Positions 1 through 9,383 of a stretch of 12,199 nt of DNA are shown here, in pieces (within the stretch, counting starts at the first letter, position 1; each line of letters begins with the position of its first letter). A program made the translations under genes and the position numbers. This DNA is from Rodentolepis nana (taxonomy: Eukaryota; Platyhelminthes; Cestoda; Cyclophyllidea; Hymenolepididae): contig UZAE01001642.1 in NCBI GenBank assembly GCA_900617975.1, forward strand, positions 1 through 12,199, in the 5' to 3' direction. The notes beneath the pieces were generated by a model, which made no database searches, was not told the origin of the DNA, and saw nothing but the letters and a program-made list of their open reading frames with translations.

Positions 1-2501
1 AGAATTGGCGTTTTTTAGTAGAGCGTGTAGCGGATTGCTACGCTAGTAAAGCCTGACCGACTCAGAAATCTCTAAGGCAGATTCTCCAACATCTAGCTAG
101 ACTCCCAGAACAAGCTAAGCTATAGCCCAGCTATAAGGGAAACGGACGTGTAGCACGGAATACGTTTATTCGGTACGTATATTGATAGCAAAGTGTCATG
201 TTGGCAAAGCGATAAGTTATCAGATAACTCTAGCATAATTCATGTGAACATTAATAGCTAAATATTTCTGAGTAGTATTCTATAGCAGGGTTTCTGTTTG
301 GTCATTGATGAAGTGTCCCACAAGCGGATCTCGATCCATAATTGGAGCTGAAGAGCACTTTCTCAAAGTTATTTATTCAATGATGCGTTTGTTTGAGTTT
401 TCCTTCATATTTAAATACTTGAATTTTTGGAAAGGCTCAATTCACATTTCAAATCTATGACAAATTATCTAAAGAATGAAAGAAATGCTAGACAACTTCA
501 GATTCGCTTTCTAAAATTCAAAGGCATGTGAATAATACGTGCTTTTCATTAAACACGGACCATATCTCTAACTTTAAATACGTTGGGAAAAGGTTAATTT
601 TTATGTAAATCAAAATGTTATGAACAGTCACTGCAAACATTGGTTAATCTAACTCTTATTAGCTAAGATTCATTTAGTTTTAGCAAAAAATGGTATTAAC
701 TGAATAAATTACCAAACTTAACCAACACTCTAAACATTTTTAATTTTCGTTCTAAATTTCTCTGGAATCTATTGTTTAAATTGATTTCTCTATATCTGTT
801 GAAAATTTATAACTTTATTATGATTTTATTCTATTGAAAATTGATTGCTCTTTGTGGTTCATTTGAAGAACTCTAGTTCATCTCCCTTTTCATCTGATTA
901 TTTACTACGAATTATTGACATTTTTTAATAAGATATTGGCTTAAAGATATAAAGATTTGAGATTAACTTTATTAAACGATAAGAAGAGTAAAATAAGTAA
1001 AACTTCTCCCCTGAAAGCAATACACCAAAAAGGGCTTTTTGTCTTTTTATCTGAAACATAGGTGGCAAGTTTTTTTTCCAATGTTTTAACGCTAGGAGAA
1101 ATTTAACAGATTTTCATGAAATAAGGTCTAAATTCTCACAAACGGGATTTACCACATTTAAAGCTAAGAAAACCTGCATCTTTTTTTATTAATTTAAAAA
1201 GAAATAGTGATAAAACCTGTACTACTTGTACTGACTGTAGTTAACATTTCAAATCCTAGTTTGTACACGATCAGCATTTCACGAATGAGGCTTTACTCAA
1301 CAAATTTTTGTAATCGCTACTATAATAACCGTGCAAGATTGTCAAAATTTAATTTTCTAAAGTTGAAAAGTCTTTAAAATGTAAACGTAAAAACTTTAGC
1401 TTAATAAATTAACTGTAAAGGCTTAATTTTGGCTAAACTAAAAGCGCTTAAATTCAAGAGCGGGTCTGTTTTATAACAAAGGACTTAAGTTAATCCGAGG
1501 TGCTCCGTGGAAAAGTGAGTTATTAAGTAAATTAGACATGCCAAGTTCCACTTCACGTGATTAACCATTGTATTCACTAAAGTGTGTAGGCTTAAAATGC
1601 CGCACCATTTCATTATATTATTATAATAACCGTATGCCTTTAAATACCTTAACAACAGTTGATGAAACTATCACAAATTAGTGAATATTATTATAAAATT
1701 TAACAGTCAGGAAAGTTAAAGTACTTACTGGTATTCTCTAGTCGAGTATAGAAGTGTTTCCAAAACCTCATACAAGCAGGATTTTTTGGATCTTAAGAAG
1801 TAAGTAAGGATCAGACCTGTCGTATTAAGATATTCAGTGTGCTTTACTTTCGTTATCTGTTTGACAGTTTTAATAGGCTTACTGAAGTATGACTGTATGT
1901 AAATCTTCACATCACTAAACGGACAATTAAAGCAGTTGGAACTCACACAAGTTAAGAACTTAACCTAATTAATTAGAACCATAGAATCCTTAAAATTTTA
2001 AGAAAAGTTACAACTCTTTAACCAAACTCAGATAAATTCATCAAATCATTGTTAAAAATCGAATTACTTTAATAAATTTAATTGATTAAAGCTAGATTAA
2101 AAAATCTCCATAGCCTGTAGAAATTTTCTATCCGATTTGGAAAGTAATGTCAAAGTTGTGCATTATAAACATTTAATAAAATTTATTTTTTATAATTAAT
2201 ATTGAATGTTACTGGCATAAATTTGAGCATATTAGCTATAAATCTCGTTTTACGCTTTTAAATTGCGAAACAATACATAGGAGCTCAGCTGTAATGTTAC
2301 CCTATCAAAATATACAGAGTGATGCTTAAAATAACTTCATTTTAATGATGGGAAATGCTTCTCTTCTAAATATATGCATTTAGCTAGTTGAATTCAATGA
2401 CTAACGAAAATTGAATATGTTCAGGTTTAAAGTAATGTCTTCGTAAGCCGTATTTTTGTGTTATAAAGTATAACATTAAAATTTTCATCGTAATGACTTT
2501 A
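1..2501. other. AT-rich non-coding stretch, no gene recognised
   Basis: I see no convincing gene here. Open frames are short, the longest being 73 codons on the - strand at 1725-1946, and that one has no recognisable domain. The first 240 bases are less AT-rich than the rest and contain several short inverted repeats, for example a 15-base palindrome at 215-229 with 7-base arms. They could be the edge of an old repeat whose remainder lies outside the window. The rest is ordinary AT-rich intergenic or intronic DNA. Confidence 0.6.
1951..1976. repeat. two adjacent palindromes, the second a TAATTAATTA core
   Basis: Positions 1951-1964 read gttaagaacttaac, with 6-base inverted arms around aa. 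They are followed directly by the perfect 12-base palindrome ctaattaattag at 1965-1976. TAAT-NN-ATTA is the known P2-type dimer site of paired-class homeodomains. In DNA this AT-rich such a match can arise by chance, so a regulatory role is only a possibility. Confidence 0.35.
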
Positions 2502-2514
2502 TCTCTACAAAAAT
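2502..2514. repeat. left target-site duplication of SINE copy 1
   Basis: The 13 bases tctctacaaaaat occur here and again, without mismatch, at 2840-2852, exactly bracketing the element at 2515-2839. Such a duplication is the footprint of target-primed reverse transcription. Confidence 0.75.
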
Positions 2515-2839
2515 GGGATGTGCGATAGACTTGCCTCCACGTGGTGCAGCCTGGGCAAAGTATATTCATGCGGCAAAAGTCTATTATTGATCAGTTGACT
2601 TCTGACTTCAAACTACCATGACCCAATTGTATGTCAAATTCGACCACTTCAACAGTACTCATCTTACATTTTCTCTGCCTTTGTGTCCCTCTGTCCCTTT
2701 ACATTTAAGAATTTTCTTTTCCCCTCTCGAATTTTTCTTCTCACTTTGATGTTCCTCCCCCCCCCTCTATGAAGCCCGAATTCAGCTAAAGTGCTAATGA
2801 TAACCATCAAAACGAATGTCATTTGATATAAATAAAAAG
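2515..2839 (+). mobile_element. SINE-like retroelement, copy 1 (325 bp)
   Basis: The element starts gggatgtgcg and ends in an A/T tail (gatataaataaaaag). It is flanked by a perfect 13-bp direct repeat. It has no coding capacity. It is clearly related to 7040-7334 in the same orientation: both begin at the same 5' base, share a head with the cctccacgtg block and the block agttgacttctgac, then a pyrimidine-rich body, and end with gctaatgataa near the tail. Two copies sharing a 5' end and flanked by duplications argue for a true SINE and not for random 5' truncation of a LINE. The 3' 60 bases or so resemble the 3' end of the LINE at 9373-9708. No clear tRNA A/B boxes are visible in the head, so the origin of the head is open. 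A run of nine C lies at 2757-2765 in the body. Confidence 0.7.
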
Positions 2840-2852
2840 TCTCTACAAAAAT
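2840..2852. repeat. right target-site duplication of SINE copy 1
   Basis: This is a perfect 13-base match to 2502-2514, placed directly after the A-rich tail of the element. A short (aaat)n-like stretch follows. Confidence 0.75.
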
Positions 2853-3073
2853 AAATAAATTAATAGATAGATTTCATTTTTTCAGATGGTAAAATTAGCA
2901 CCAAATTTTATTCATTAGATTTTGAGTTTGGCATTAATTGGGTTACCTTAAGTGACTAATAATTTGTCTTTTTTCTCAAACAAGTTGTTTTTCATAAATA
3001 GGAGGCACTTCATTAGCAAATCAGGTAGGTAATCCAGTCGAGTCACTTCTATTAGACATCTCCGTTTGAACTT

Positions 3074-3220
3074 CACAAATATAAAACGCTACTCTAATGT
3101 TTGCTTGGTTACAATTGAGGATATATAATAATTGAAGTGTTTTCGACAACGTGTTTTTTTGTAACGATAGCAGCTAAATGAACCATTTTCCTTCACCTTG
3201 CTATCAAATTCAATTACCGG
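3074..3220 (+). repeat. unidentified dispersed repeat, copy 1 (about 147 bp)
   Basis: This segment, starting cacaaatataaaacgctact and ending caattaccgg, aligns end to end with 4856-5000. By eye the two agree at about 85% of positions with one small gap. The best-kept part is the right end, where a block from aaccattttc through ccttcacctt is identical. It has no open reading frame and no convincing terminal inverted repeat or target-site duplication. It could be a fragment of an unknown transposon or a local duplication. The strand is arbitrary. Confidence 0.7.
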
Positions 3221-4139
3221 CTATTTGTCAAAAAAACATATATTTGAGAAAGAGCTTTCAATAGAAAGAGCAGCAAAATGTAATAATATCTATTATATAA
3301 GATTTGTTTGGAGAACGCGAATTAGTCAAACAGATGCATAATTTTCAGACCCATGGGACCTTGAAATTACCATTATCAACGATCTAAATTGTTTTCCAGC
3401 CTCTACTTGAAGGTCATTTTAATGAAACCATTTTCTCCATAATTCGTATTGATGCTCTCCTTACGGAACGATTATATGAAGATAGACATTTTTCAATCCA
3501 TTATATTCGAAATGCTGTCGAAGTGTCACTCTTATTTCAAAGTATTTGCTAAAAATAAGTAAAAAAATTATGTTCAACTTATTTATAGCGATAGTAACTA
3601 CAAATTTGCATTTTTTTCCAGAACAAAATAAAAGTGGTTTTATTCACTAAGTATTCTATCTTTCCCTTATTCATCACAGCTCTTTTTTAATGCGCCTTAA
3701 GTGATATGATTGGCAGATTTACTGAATATAACTATATATATTTATGAGAAGGGTCAATGATTTCTTTTATCAAAATATAAAAAACTAATTCAAACACCTA
3801 TTTATCTTATTTCAATACAACCATTCCGGAATGTCAAATATGCAGTTTGTTTCACCTCTGTTATTTGACTATATCTCCTAGTTGTCTTTCAATAATGATC
3901 TAAAATTCATTCATTAATTCATTGCTCTTTATTTTGATATGGCTAGCCTCATATACGCAATGAATGATTTAACTACAATTTAAATAAGATTGAAGTTGTA
4001 TTTTACCGTTTACACATATTGCTTCAAAGCTCTATGGCGTTCTAATTGCTATAGGAAGCTCCTTTATCCGTTGCATTTAGGACTAACAATGAACGCAAAT
4101 AGGTCAACTCTGTTCTTCGTTTCGCTGTGTGGTTGTTTT
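3221..4139. other. AT-rich non-coding stretch
   Basis: Nothing recognisable was found: no long open frame, no RNA gene motif and no tandem repeat of note. Confidence 0.55.
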
Positions 4140-4171
4140 AACAAACACTTTTTCCACCCACTCAATGTCGT

Positions 4172-4190
4172 GGGGCGGAGGGGGGGGGGG
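4172..4190 (+). repeat. G-rich run, able in principle to form a quadruplex
   Basis: GGGG at 4172-4175 is followed after CGGA by eleven consecutive G at 4180-4190. This gives four or more G-triplets within 19 bases. It stands out in DNA this poor in G+C, and a pyrimidine-rich stretch follows on the same strand to about 4260. The run length may be inexact, since homopolymers are prone to sequencing and assembly error. Two overlapping short open frames across it (3990-4259 and 4129-4335) are low-complexity and not credible genes. Confidence 0.55.
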
Positions 4191-4270
4191 CTCTTTCGTC
4201 TTCTACCTCTTTTTCCACTTACATCATCCTTCAATTTTTTATTTTTTCTCCCTTATTAAATTTTATATTT

Positions 4271-4855
4271 GGTCTTCTTGTTCAGAAGACGATTTTACTT
4301 TGAGTTGGTCTATAGAAAGACTATCGGTCGTGTAAAGTTAATCTAATGTAGTCGAGTTCCTCAAGTGGCTTAAATGCAACTTACATTTAAATAAATAACT
4401 TGAATTCTAAATCCGTATTCACATAAACATCGAGTTAAGTAATTAAACTTCAACCATTCTTAAGGAAAAAAACGATTTTTACAATATTCTTCTATCTATT
4501 CGTGTTCATTTTCATTTTCATCCGAAACTCGTACGGATTTTAATAAATAATGCCTTGGCTCCTTCGACGCCTTGACATCCCCATTTCCTTTCCGATTTTT
4601 CCCAAATTAATTTTTTTTTGCAAATGCAAAAGAAAGTCAAGCCAATTTTCTGGTAACCAAAAATTGTAAGCACGAAAAGCAAATCACGGGCTCAACAAAG
4701 AGTGAATCAACTGAAATTCGAGTGAAGATAACGCCACAAGACTCCTGGTCTAAGATGACTTTTGACAGAACTTGAGGCATATGTGATCAAACATTAATGT
4801 ACAATTTGCGTGCAAGGGAAATTGGGATAGTTTGTGCCAGTTGCAATCATTTAGG
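4271..4855. other. non-coding stretch, nothing recognised
   Basis: The stretch is AT-rich with a slightly GC-richer patch near 4550-4610 (cttggctccttcgacgcctt). That patch matches nothing else in the window that I can see. No gene or RNA motif is supported. Confidence 0.5.
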
Positions 4856-5000
4856 CACAAGTATAAAACGCTACTCCAATAGTTGTTTGGTCACAAATGA
4901 GAATGTATAATAATTGAATTGTTTTCGACAATGTGTCTTTTTAAAGATAGTAGCTAATTGAACCATTTTCCTTCACCTTGTTATCAAATTCAATAGCCGG
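4856..5000 (+). repeat. unidentified dispersed repeat, copy 2 (about 145 bp)
   Basis: This is the second, direct copy of the segment at 3074-3220, about 1.8 kb downstream. It starts cacaagtataaaacgctact and ends caatagccgg. The flanks on either side do not match those of copy 1, so the edges of the repeat unit are sharp. Both copies keep a tataaaacgc motif near the left end. This resembles a TATA box, but there is no other promoter evidence. Confidence 0.7.
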
Positions 5001-5608
5001 AAGAAAGCGGCATGTCGCATTTACCGGAGAAATACCAGTAGCTTGAATCAGAGACTAAAGCAACTTCAATTTTTATGAAGCACAATAAGTGCTTGAAGTA
5101 TTGTAAATAGCTTAAGCTTTTTACGAGTTTTTGTGTAAGCTTCAAATATATTTATAAATATAATTAAGTTAGCCGCTGTTCATTAAAAGTTATTTTAATT
5201 GATGAACGGTAATGCAACTTATTTGCTTATTCGCATTTAGGAAGAACACTGTCATTAACTCAATAATGTTTAAGAGTGCAATCAGTCCCTCTAAATTTTT
5301 ATGCAATGTATTTATCATTATATTTACCATTAAATTCTACCACGTAAACATACAATATGAAGACTCTGCTTTTCAGTTTTCCATTAGTATTTGATTTAAT
5401 AAAATATTAAATATAGTCTTTCGATTTTCGCTTTTTGTGAACGCACCTATTACGATTCAAAATCTCAATAAAAGCCTGCAGCTATTGCCGAAATTTTGAT
5501 TGTCGTTTAGTAGGTTTGAGTGTCATTTCATAAAATGATTTATTTTTTTTACATATTTACAGTTCCTAGGGTCTTGCATAAGAAAGCATATAGCCTAGTT
5601 TAGTGACT
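5001..5608. other. AT-rich non-coding stretch
   Basis: A 60-codon open frame at 5212-5394 on + has a composition like its AT-rich surroundings and no domain I recognise. I do not regard it as a gene. Confidence 0.5.
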
Positions 5609-5635
5609 TATATATATATATATATATATATATAT
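5609..5635. repeat. (TA)n microsatellite, about 13.5 units
   Basis: An uninterrupted TA dinucleotide repeat of 27 bases, bounded by gtgact on the left and ccgaaag on the right. Length is likely to vary between individuals. Confidence 0.9.
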
Positions 5636-5686
5636 CCGAAAGTGCTAATCGAATACGGTGTGTTCTCAAGCAAGAATTCACAGAAC

Positions 5687-5729
5687 GTAGAATGCATACT
5701 TGTCGTCATTTGAATTACATGCATTCTAC
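5687..5729. repeat. 11-bp inverted repeat with 21-base loop
   Basis: gtagaatgcat at 5687-5697 is the exact reverse complement of atgcattctac at 5719-5729. Transcribed RNA or single-stranded DNA could form a hairpin. No terminator or RNA gene role can be assigned. Confidence 0.5.
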
Positions 5730-5880
5730 AAACTTTAAAGCAATAACAATTTTGTCACACAGTTTGCTGTTTAGCATAAAAAAGACAAACTCATAAATTT
5801 CACTCATGAGGTATTCGAGCCTTCTTTTCTACCACCCTTTCCATTCCTTAAAATACTACTCTTACATGCGAACAGCATCA

Positions 5881-6063
5881 CCACGTCCGGTAGCTGACTC
5901 ATCTTGAACACAAGTGAAACCAACATGAAGTCCGAGAAGACCACTGCAGTTGCAGGGTCAAAGCCTGTATTTTTCCTATTTAGATGTCTTGCTTTTGTTC
6001 TGTTCCCAATTCAGGACAAGAAAATTAGGCGTTCCCAACCCTGATTTAGCTCATGGCATTCTA
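5881..6063 (+). mobile_element. tRNA-like element, probably a tRNA-derived SINE fragment
   Basis: This patch is GC-richer than its surroundings. It contains gggtcaaagcc at 5955-5965, which fits the pol III B-box consensus GGTTCRANNCC at all but one position. It sits in a T-arm-like hairpin: a 5-base stem at 5952-5956 paired with 5964-5968 (one G.T pair) and a 7-base loop. Upstream, tagctgactca at 5891-5901 fits all but the last fixed position of the A-box consensus. Five T follow at 5970-5974. Read on the - strand, the T-arm translates as GFDPAT, similar to the GFEPAT peptide often mis-annotated from tRNA-derived SINEs. The A-to-B spacing is wide and no full cloverleaf folds by eye, so it is not a functional tRNA gene. 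The 3' edge is a guess, and no clear target-site duplication was found. Confidence 0.45.
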
Positions 6064-7027
6064 AAAATTTGAAAATACAAAATTTAATTCCTTTGAATTA
6101 CTTCTTCTGTTTAATTTACAAATGCACAAAAAATGAATTTAGATTATAATTGTTAAGCGCCCCTAAATCACAGCTTTTCCTAATTTGATTAAAGTATTAT
6201 CGAATCACTAAAATAATACACGCGTTGAAGGTGTTTTGAAGCATTTACAAAATAAATTCTTAAGATCATATTTCATTATGATGTCCATAACTTTATTTCA
6301 TCTTGATAATAAGTTTTCGCTGTCAATTATTTTATGTTGACAAAATGAGAGTATAAACAATTTGATTTCAACAAGAGCCCCACTCCCATCATTCTTTTTC
6401 ATCGTAACTTTTGTGGATAATTTAACCATTAAATCAACTGCAACCAATGCTGTGTCCCCTAAGTAATAACAAACCACGCATTAGAGGTGATCTAGTGTAT
6501 TGGGTGATTGAATCTAATAATTGACCAGTAATATTGCTTTGAGCCTAATATTCGAATACCATTAATTCTTCAGTTTAGTGTAGGGTAGATTTATTTAAAA
6601 CATAAAATGACCTTTTCGTTTGGCTAGAAGAGTTAAAAATAATCATTGACTCATTAGAAGTTCTCTTTATTCTTTGAAAGTTATAGCAATCACAGCTTCA
6701 TTTGAAGGTCAAGTGGACAAGATCATTAAATATATTTACAATTTCTTAAAATAGGTTCAATTTAAAATAATTTAACTTTACCGCCCAGAGGTACCATAAG
6801 CGTACTTAAATATTCTATATTTAATTACATTCAAAGGGGCCCTATTTCAACTAATAAGGTTCCTCCAGAGGGAAGCACTGATTGACCTTTCTAATCATCT
6901 TTCTAAGACCAAGAGGATGAAACCCACTCAAGAGTGAAAATGCATATTTGGATTTTGAAATTGATTAAGATAAAGGGATATATCGATTCTTTGCCCTTTT
7001 ATCGTTTATGGTCCACTATCAAGCTAG
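6064..7027. other. AT-rich non-coding stretch
   Basis: No gene or RNA was found. A mildly GC-richer patch at 6830-6935 (around aggttcctccagagggaagc) has no recognisable identity. The 63-codon frame at 6934-7125 runs into the SINE at 7040 and is not a gene. Confidence 0.5.
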
Positions 7028-7039
7028 TATTTGATTCAT
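7028..7039. repeat. probable left target-site duplication of SINE copy 2
   Basis: tatttgattcat here matches tatttgatacat at 7335-7346 at 11 of 12 positions. The right copy resembles the atttgata that belongs to the element's own 3' end in copy 1, so part of the match could be internal sequence. Confidence 0.5.
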
Positions 7040-7334
7040 GGGGTCTGCAATATACTTACCTCCACGTGTTGCACTCTAGGCAAGGTATACTCATACGGTT
7101 GAAAAGTCTATTAACCGGCAGTTGACTTCTGACTTCAAACTACCCCCACTGTATGCCATATTCAACCCATTTCACAGTACTCATCTTACCTTTTCTCTGC
7201 TCTTTTATTTGTCTCTGTCACATCTGGGAATCATTATTCTGTCCCCCTCTGGACTTTTTGTCCCTTTGAAGTTCCTCCTCCTCTCTGTGAAGCCTGAAAT
7301 CAGCTAAATGGCTAATGATAAATTAATTAATTAA
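7040..7334 (+). mobile_element. SINE-like retroelement, copy 2 (about 295 bp)
   Basis: This is the second copy of the element at 2515-2839, in the same orientation. It begins ggggtctgcaat at the equivalent 5' base and keeps the cctccacgtg and agttgacttctgac blocks. It then shows the pyrimidine-rich body ending gttcctcctcctctctgtga and the gctaatgataa block at 7311-7321, followed by an (aatt)n tail. It is shorter than copy 1, partly because of small deletions in the body and partly because the segment between gctaatgataa and the tail seems to be replaced by the simple repeat. The short open frame at 7122-7307 lies inside it and is an artefact. The divergence between copies suggests the insertions are old. 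Confidence 0.65.
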
Positions 7335-7346
7335 TATTTGATACAT
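7335..7346. repeat. probable right target-site duplication of SINE copy 2
   Basis: Matches 7028-7039 at 11 of 12 bases, directly after the (aatt)n tail. The same ambiguity applies as for the left copy. Confidence 0.5.
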
Positions 7347-9372
7347 AGTGAGACTTAGTGTATAGTGGGTATGAATGCCGTATGTCACTGTTAACGAATG
7401 ACAATTATTAAGAATTGATCCATAAACCAATTTAGACTTAAAAACACAATGCAGTCATCATATATGCTCGTAAACATTAGCTAAAAAATAATATGATGAT
7501 ATAGAATCAAAATGCAAACATAGATCTTTGTACAACGCTACGCGACATTAAATTCATTCATCTTGTTACATAAGACAGCGTTAATTTCAAACTCGCAATT
7601 TAAAATCAAATGATGTTTAAGTCCAACGGAATAATGAAACTATCGTAACTGTGAGATAAAAGGGAGCTTTAGAGAGAAAAAAATCTGTCGCACTTCAAGT
7701 TGCTTAAATGTAGGTGGATCTGTATGTAAGGAAAGAATAAGTTATTCTCAGAAGGTTGCCATTTTGTCTTCTTTGTGAACCACTCTGTTGTTGTTCATTT
7801 CGAGATGCCTTAGTTTGGAGTACCGCGAAGAATTATGTGGGATTGCTGATTAATTTAAGGTGTTTTCTAAATGTCCATCTTAAGGCAATTTATTTACTAT
7901 TGCCAACAATGAAGTTTTTCACAGATTTCATCTTCTATTCATTGTTCAAAATTTCGGCCAAGTGAATAATTTCCTATTAACTTGTCTAATATCGTATTTT
8001 TCCTTAACAAACTAGCCGAAAAACTTGGATCATGGAGTAATTTCTCTTGCTATCATTGAAAGGTCACCATGGTAAAGAAGTTTATTATATTCGGCAGACA
8101 ATGCTCCATTTGTCTATATTAAGCTGTTTTAATTTCGTCTAGAGATTTATCAAACTAATTCATTAAAACTTAAATATTTTACTGATATTGGCCAGTAATT
8201 AGTAAACCTCTATTGCAAAAGCATGATAATTTATGTTCCTATTAAATAGACGGTGATTTACTAAGATACGGTAATTTAATATGCTATTTCTTCTAGTAAA
8301 CTTACTTCTATCAATTTCATTTTATTCCTAATAATAAAAATTATATTTCCACACTAGTCTTTAATGGCATTTAATTTTTAAATTGAGGGAAACTTTAAAT
8401 CTCGAGTGATATTTCATCTAAGTTACTGATTTATAATTTCTTTAAATTGAACAGAGTTTAGTAAATTAAGTTTTGACTTTGAAATTAAACATGAATGTCC
8501 GCTTAGGAATTAATTTGTGGTAATTATATTTTCATAGAAAAGTTTCAGTTACTTCATAAATTCTGTGAAAACTTTCACTTATCCAAAACAGGAACTGTGA
8601 TATGAAATTAAAATATGGTAGCACTCAAAAACTCTCTGTTCGATAGATGAGCATGAATGTGCCCCTAGTTTAGAAATTTCAGGGCATTTAAGAGATTTCT
8701 ACTTTTAACTGAATAGATGTTAAGACCTAAACACCTCAAAACCTGATATTAAGCAATGACTCTACCACATCGGGCAGGAAGAAACGCTCAAGGGGTTGAA
8801 GTGTTTAAGCAGATTTCAGTATTAATTGAATTACCCTTAAAGACTTATAGGGATCATGATGCACCGAGTCCTTTCACCGTTGAAGCACTCATTTTGACAA
8901 ATTTAAACTTAAATTATTTCAAATAATGCAAACTTTAAGCATCTCTTTTTGCATTAAAAAACCATTTCGTCTTTTATTTGAGCTATATTTCTAGCCTCGT
9001 AAACAACTCACTAATGTCACATACTTGGTCAATTTTTTTATGGCAGATTATAATTTGCATAAATTATTTTGATAAATCCTCTAACATCCCACCTATTTAA
9101 GGCCGTAAGGAAAGTTGTCGTCTGTCCATTGGGATTCACATGCTTCGATACATTGTTTTGCAATCCAACTTTTTAGAATTATCACCCTAAAATCGTATTT
9201 TTATTCGAGTTAATGAAATTATCCATTATATAAAATTCAAATACTTCAAATTATTTTTATTAACTATGCATTGTTCAATTAAATGAAAGGGTGAAGTAAA
9301 CATTTCGGTTCCCAAAATGGTTGGGTTTAAAGTACTGCCTTCTTGCCTTTAAGAGCATCATGGCTAAAAATG
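7347..9372. other. AT-rich non-coding stretch of about 2 kb
   Basis: No gene, RNA or transposon is recognised. The 69-codon frame at 7756-7965 starts at TTG, has no domain and looks like chance. A slightly GC-richer patch at 8750-8880 has no identity I can name. A small perfect inverted repeat, attattt-c-aaataat, lies at 8913-8927. Confidence 0.55.
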
Positions 9373-9383
9373 TTTAGACTGAG

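Noticed and set aside
2384..2569. - strand 61-codon frame containing CPGC
   Set aside because: It lies across the SINE's 5' boundary, part host flank and part element head. The Cys pair is not a recognisable zinc finger.
2515..2580. 5S rRNA-derived head for the SINE (gcagcctgggc resembling the 5S internal control region)
   Set aside because: The similarity covers only about a dozen bases, is worse in the second copy, and sits at the wrong distance from the 5' end.
3075..3228. 7-base terminal inverted repeat (acaaata / tatttgt) on the first unidentified repeat, suggesting a MITE
   Set aside because: The second copy at 4856-5000 lacks it and no target-site duplication flanks it. Seven AT-rich bases can match by chance.
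3990..4335. Overlapping + strand open frames of 89 and 68 codons
   Set aside because: They run through the G-run and pyrimidine tract, giving poly-Gly and Phe/Leu-rich low-complexity peptides. There is no domain or sign of selection.
5925..6044. 39-codon + strand frame in the GC-richer patch, and a longer - strand frame over the same region
   Set aside because: The patch carries tRNA-like A/B boxes, and the - strand GFDPAT peptide is a known artefact of tRNA-derived SINEs, so a protein is not supported.
5850..6078. aaaatac at 5850-5856 and 6072-6078 as a target-site duplication of the tRNA-like element
   Set aside because: Only seven A/T-heavy bases match and the element edges are not independently known.
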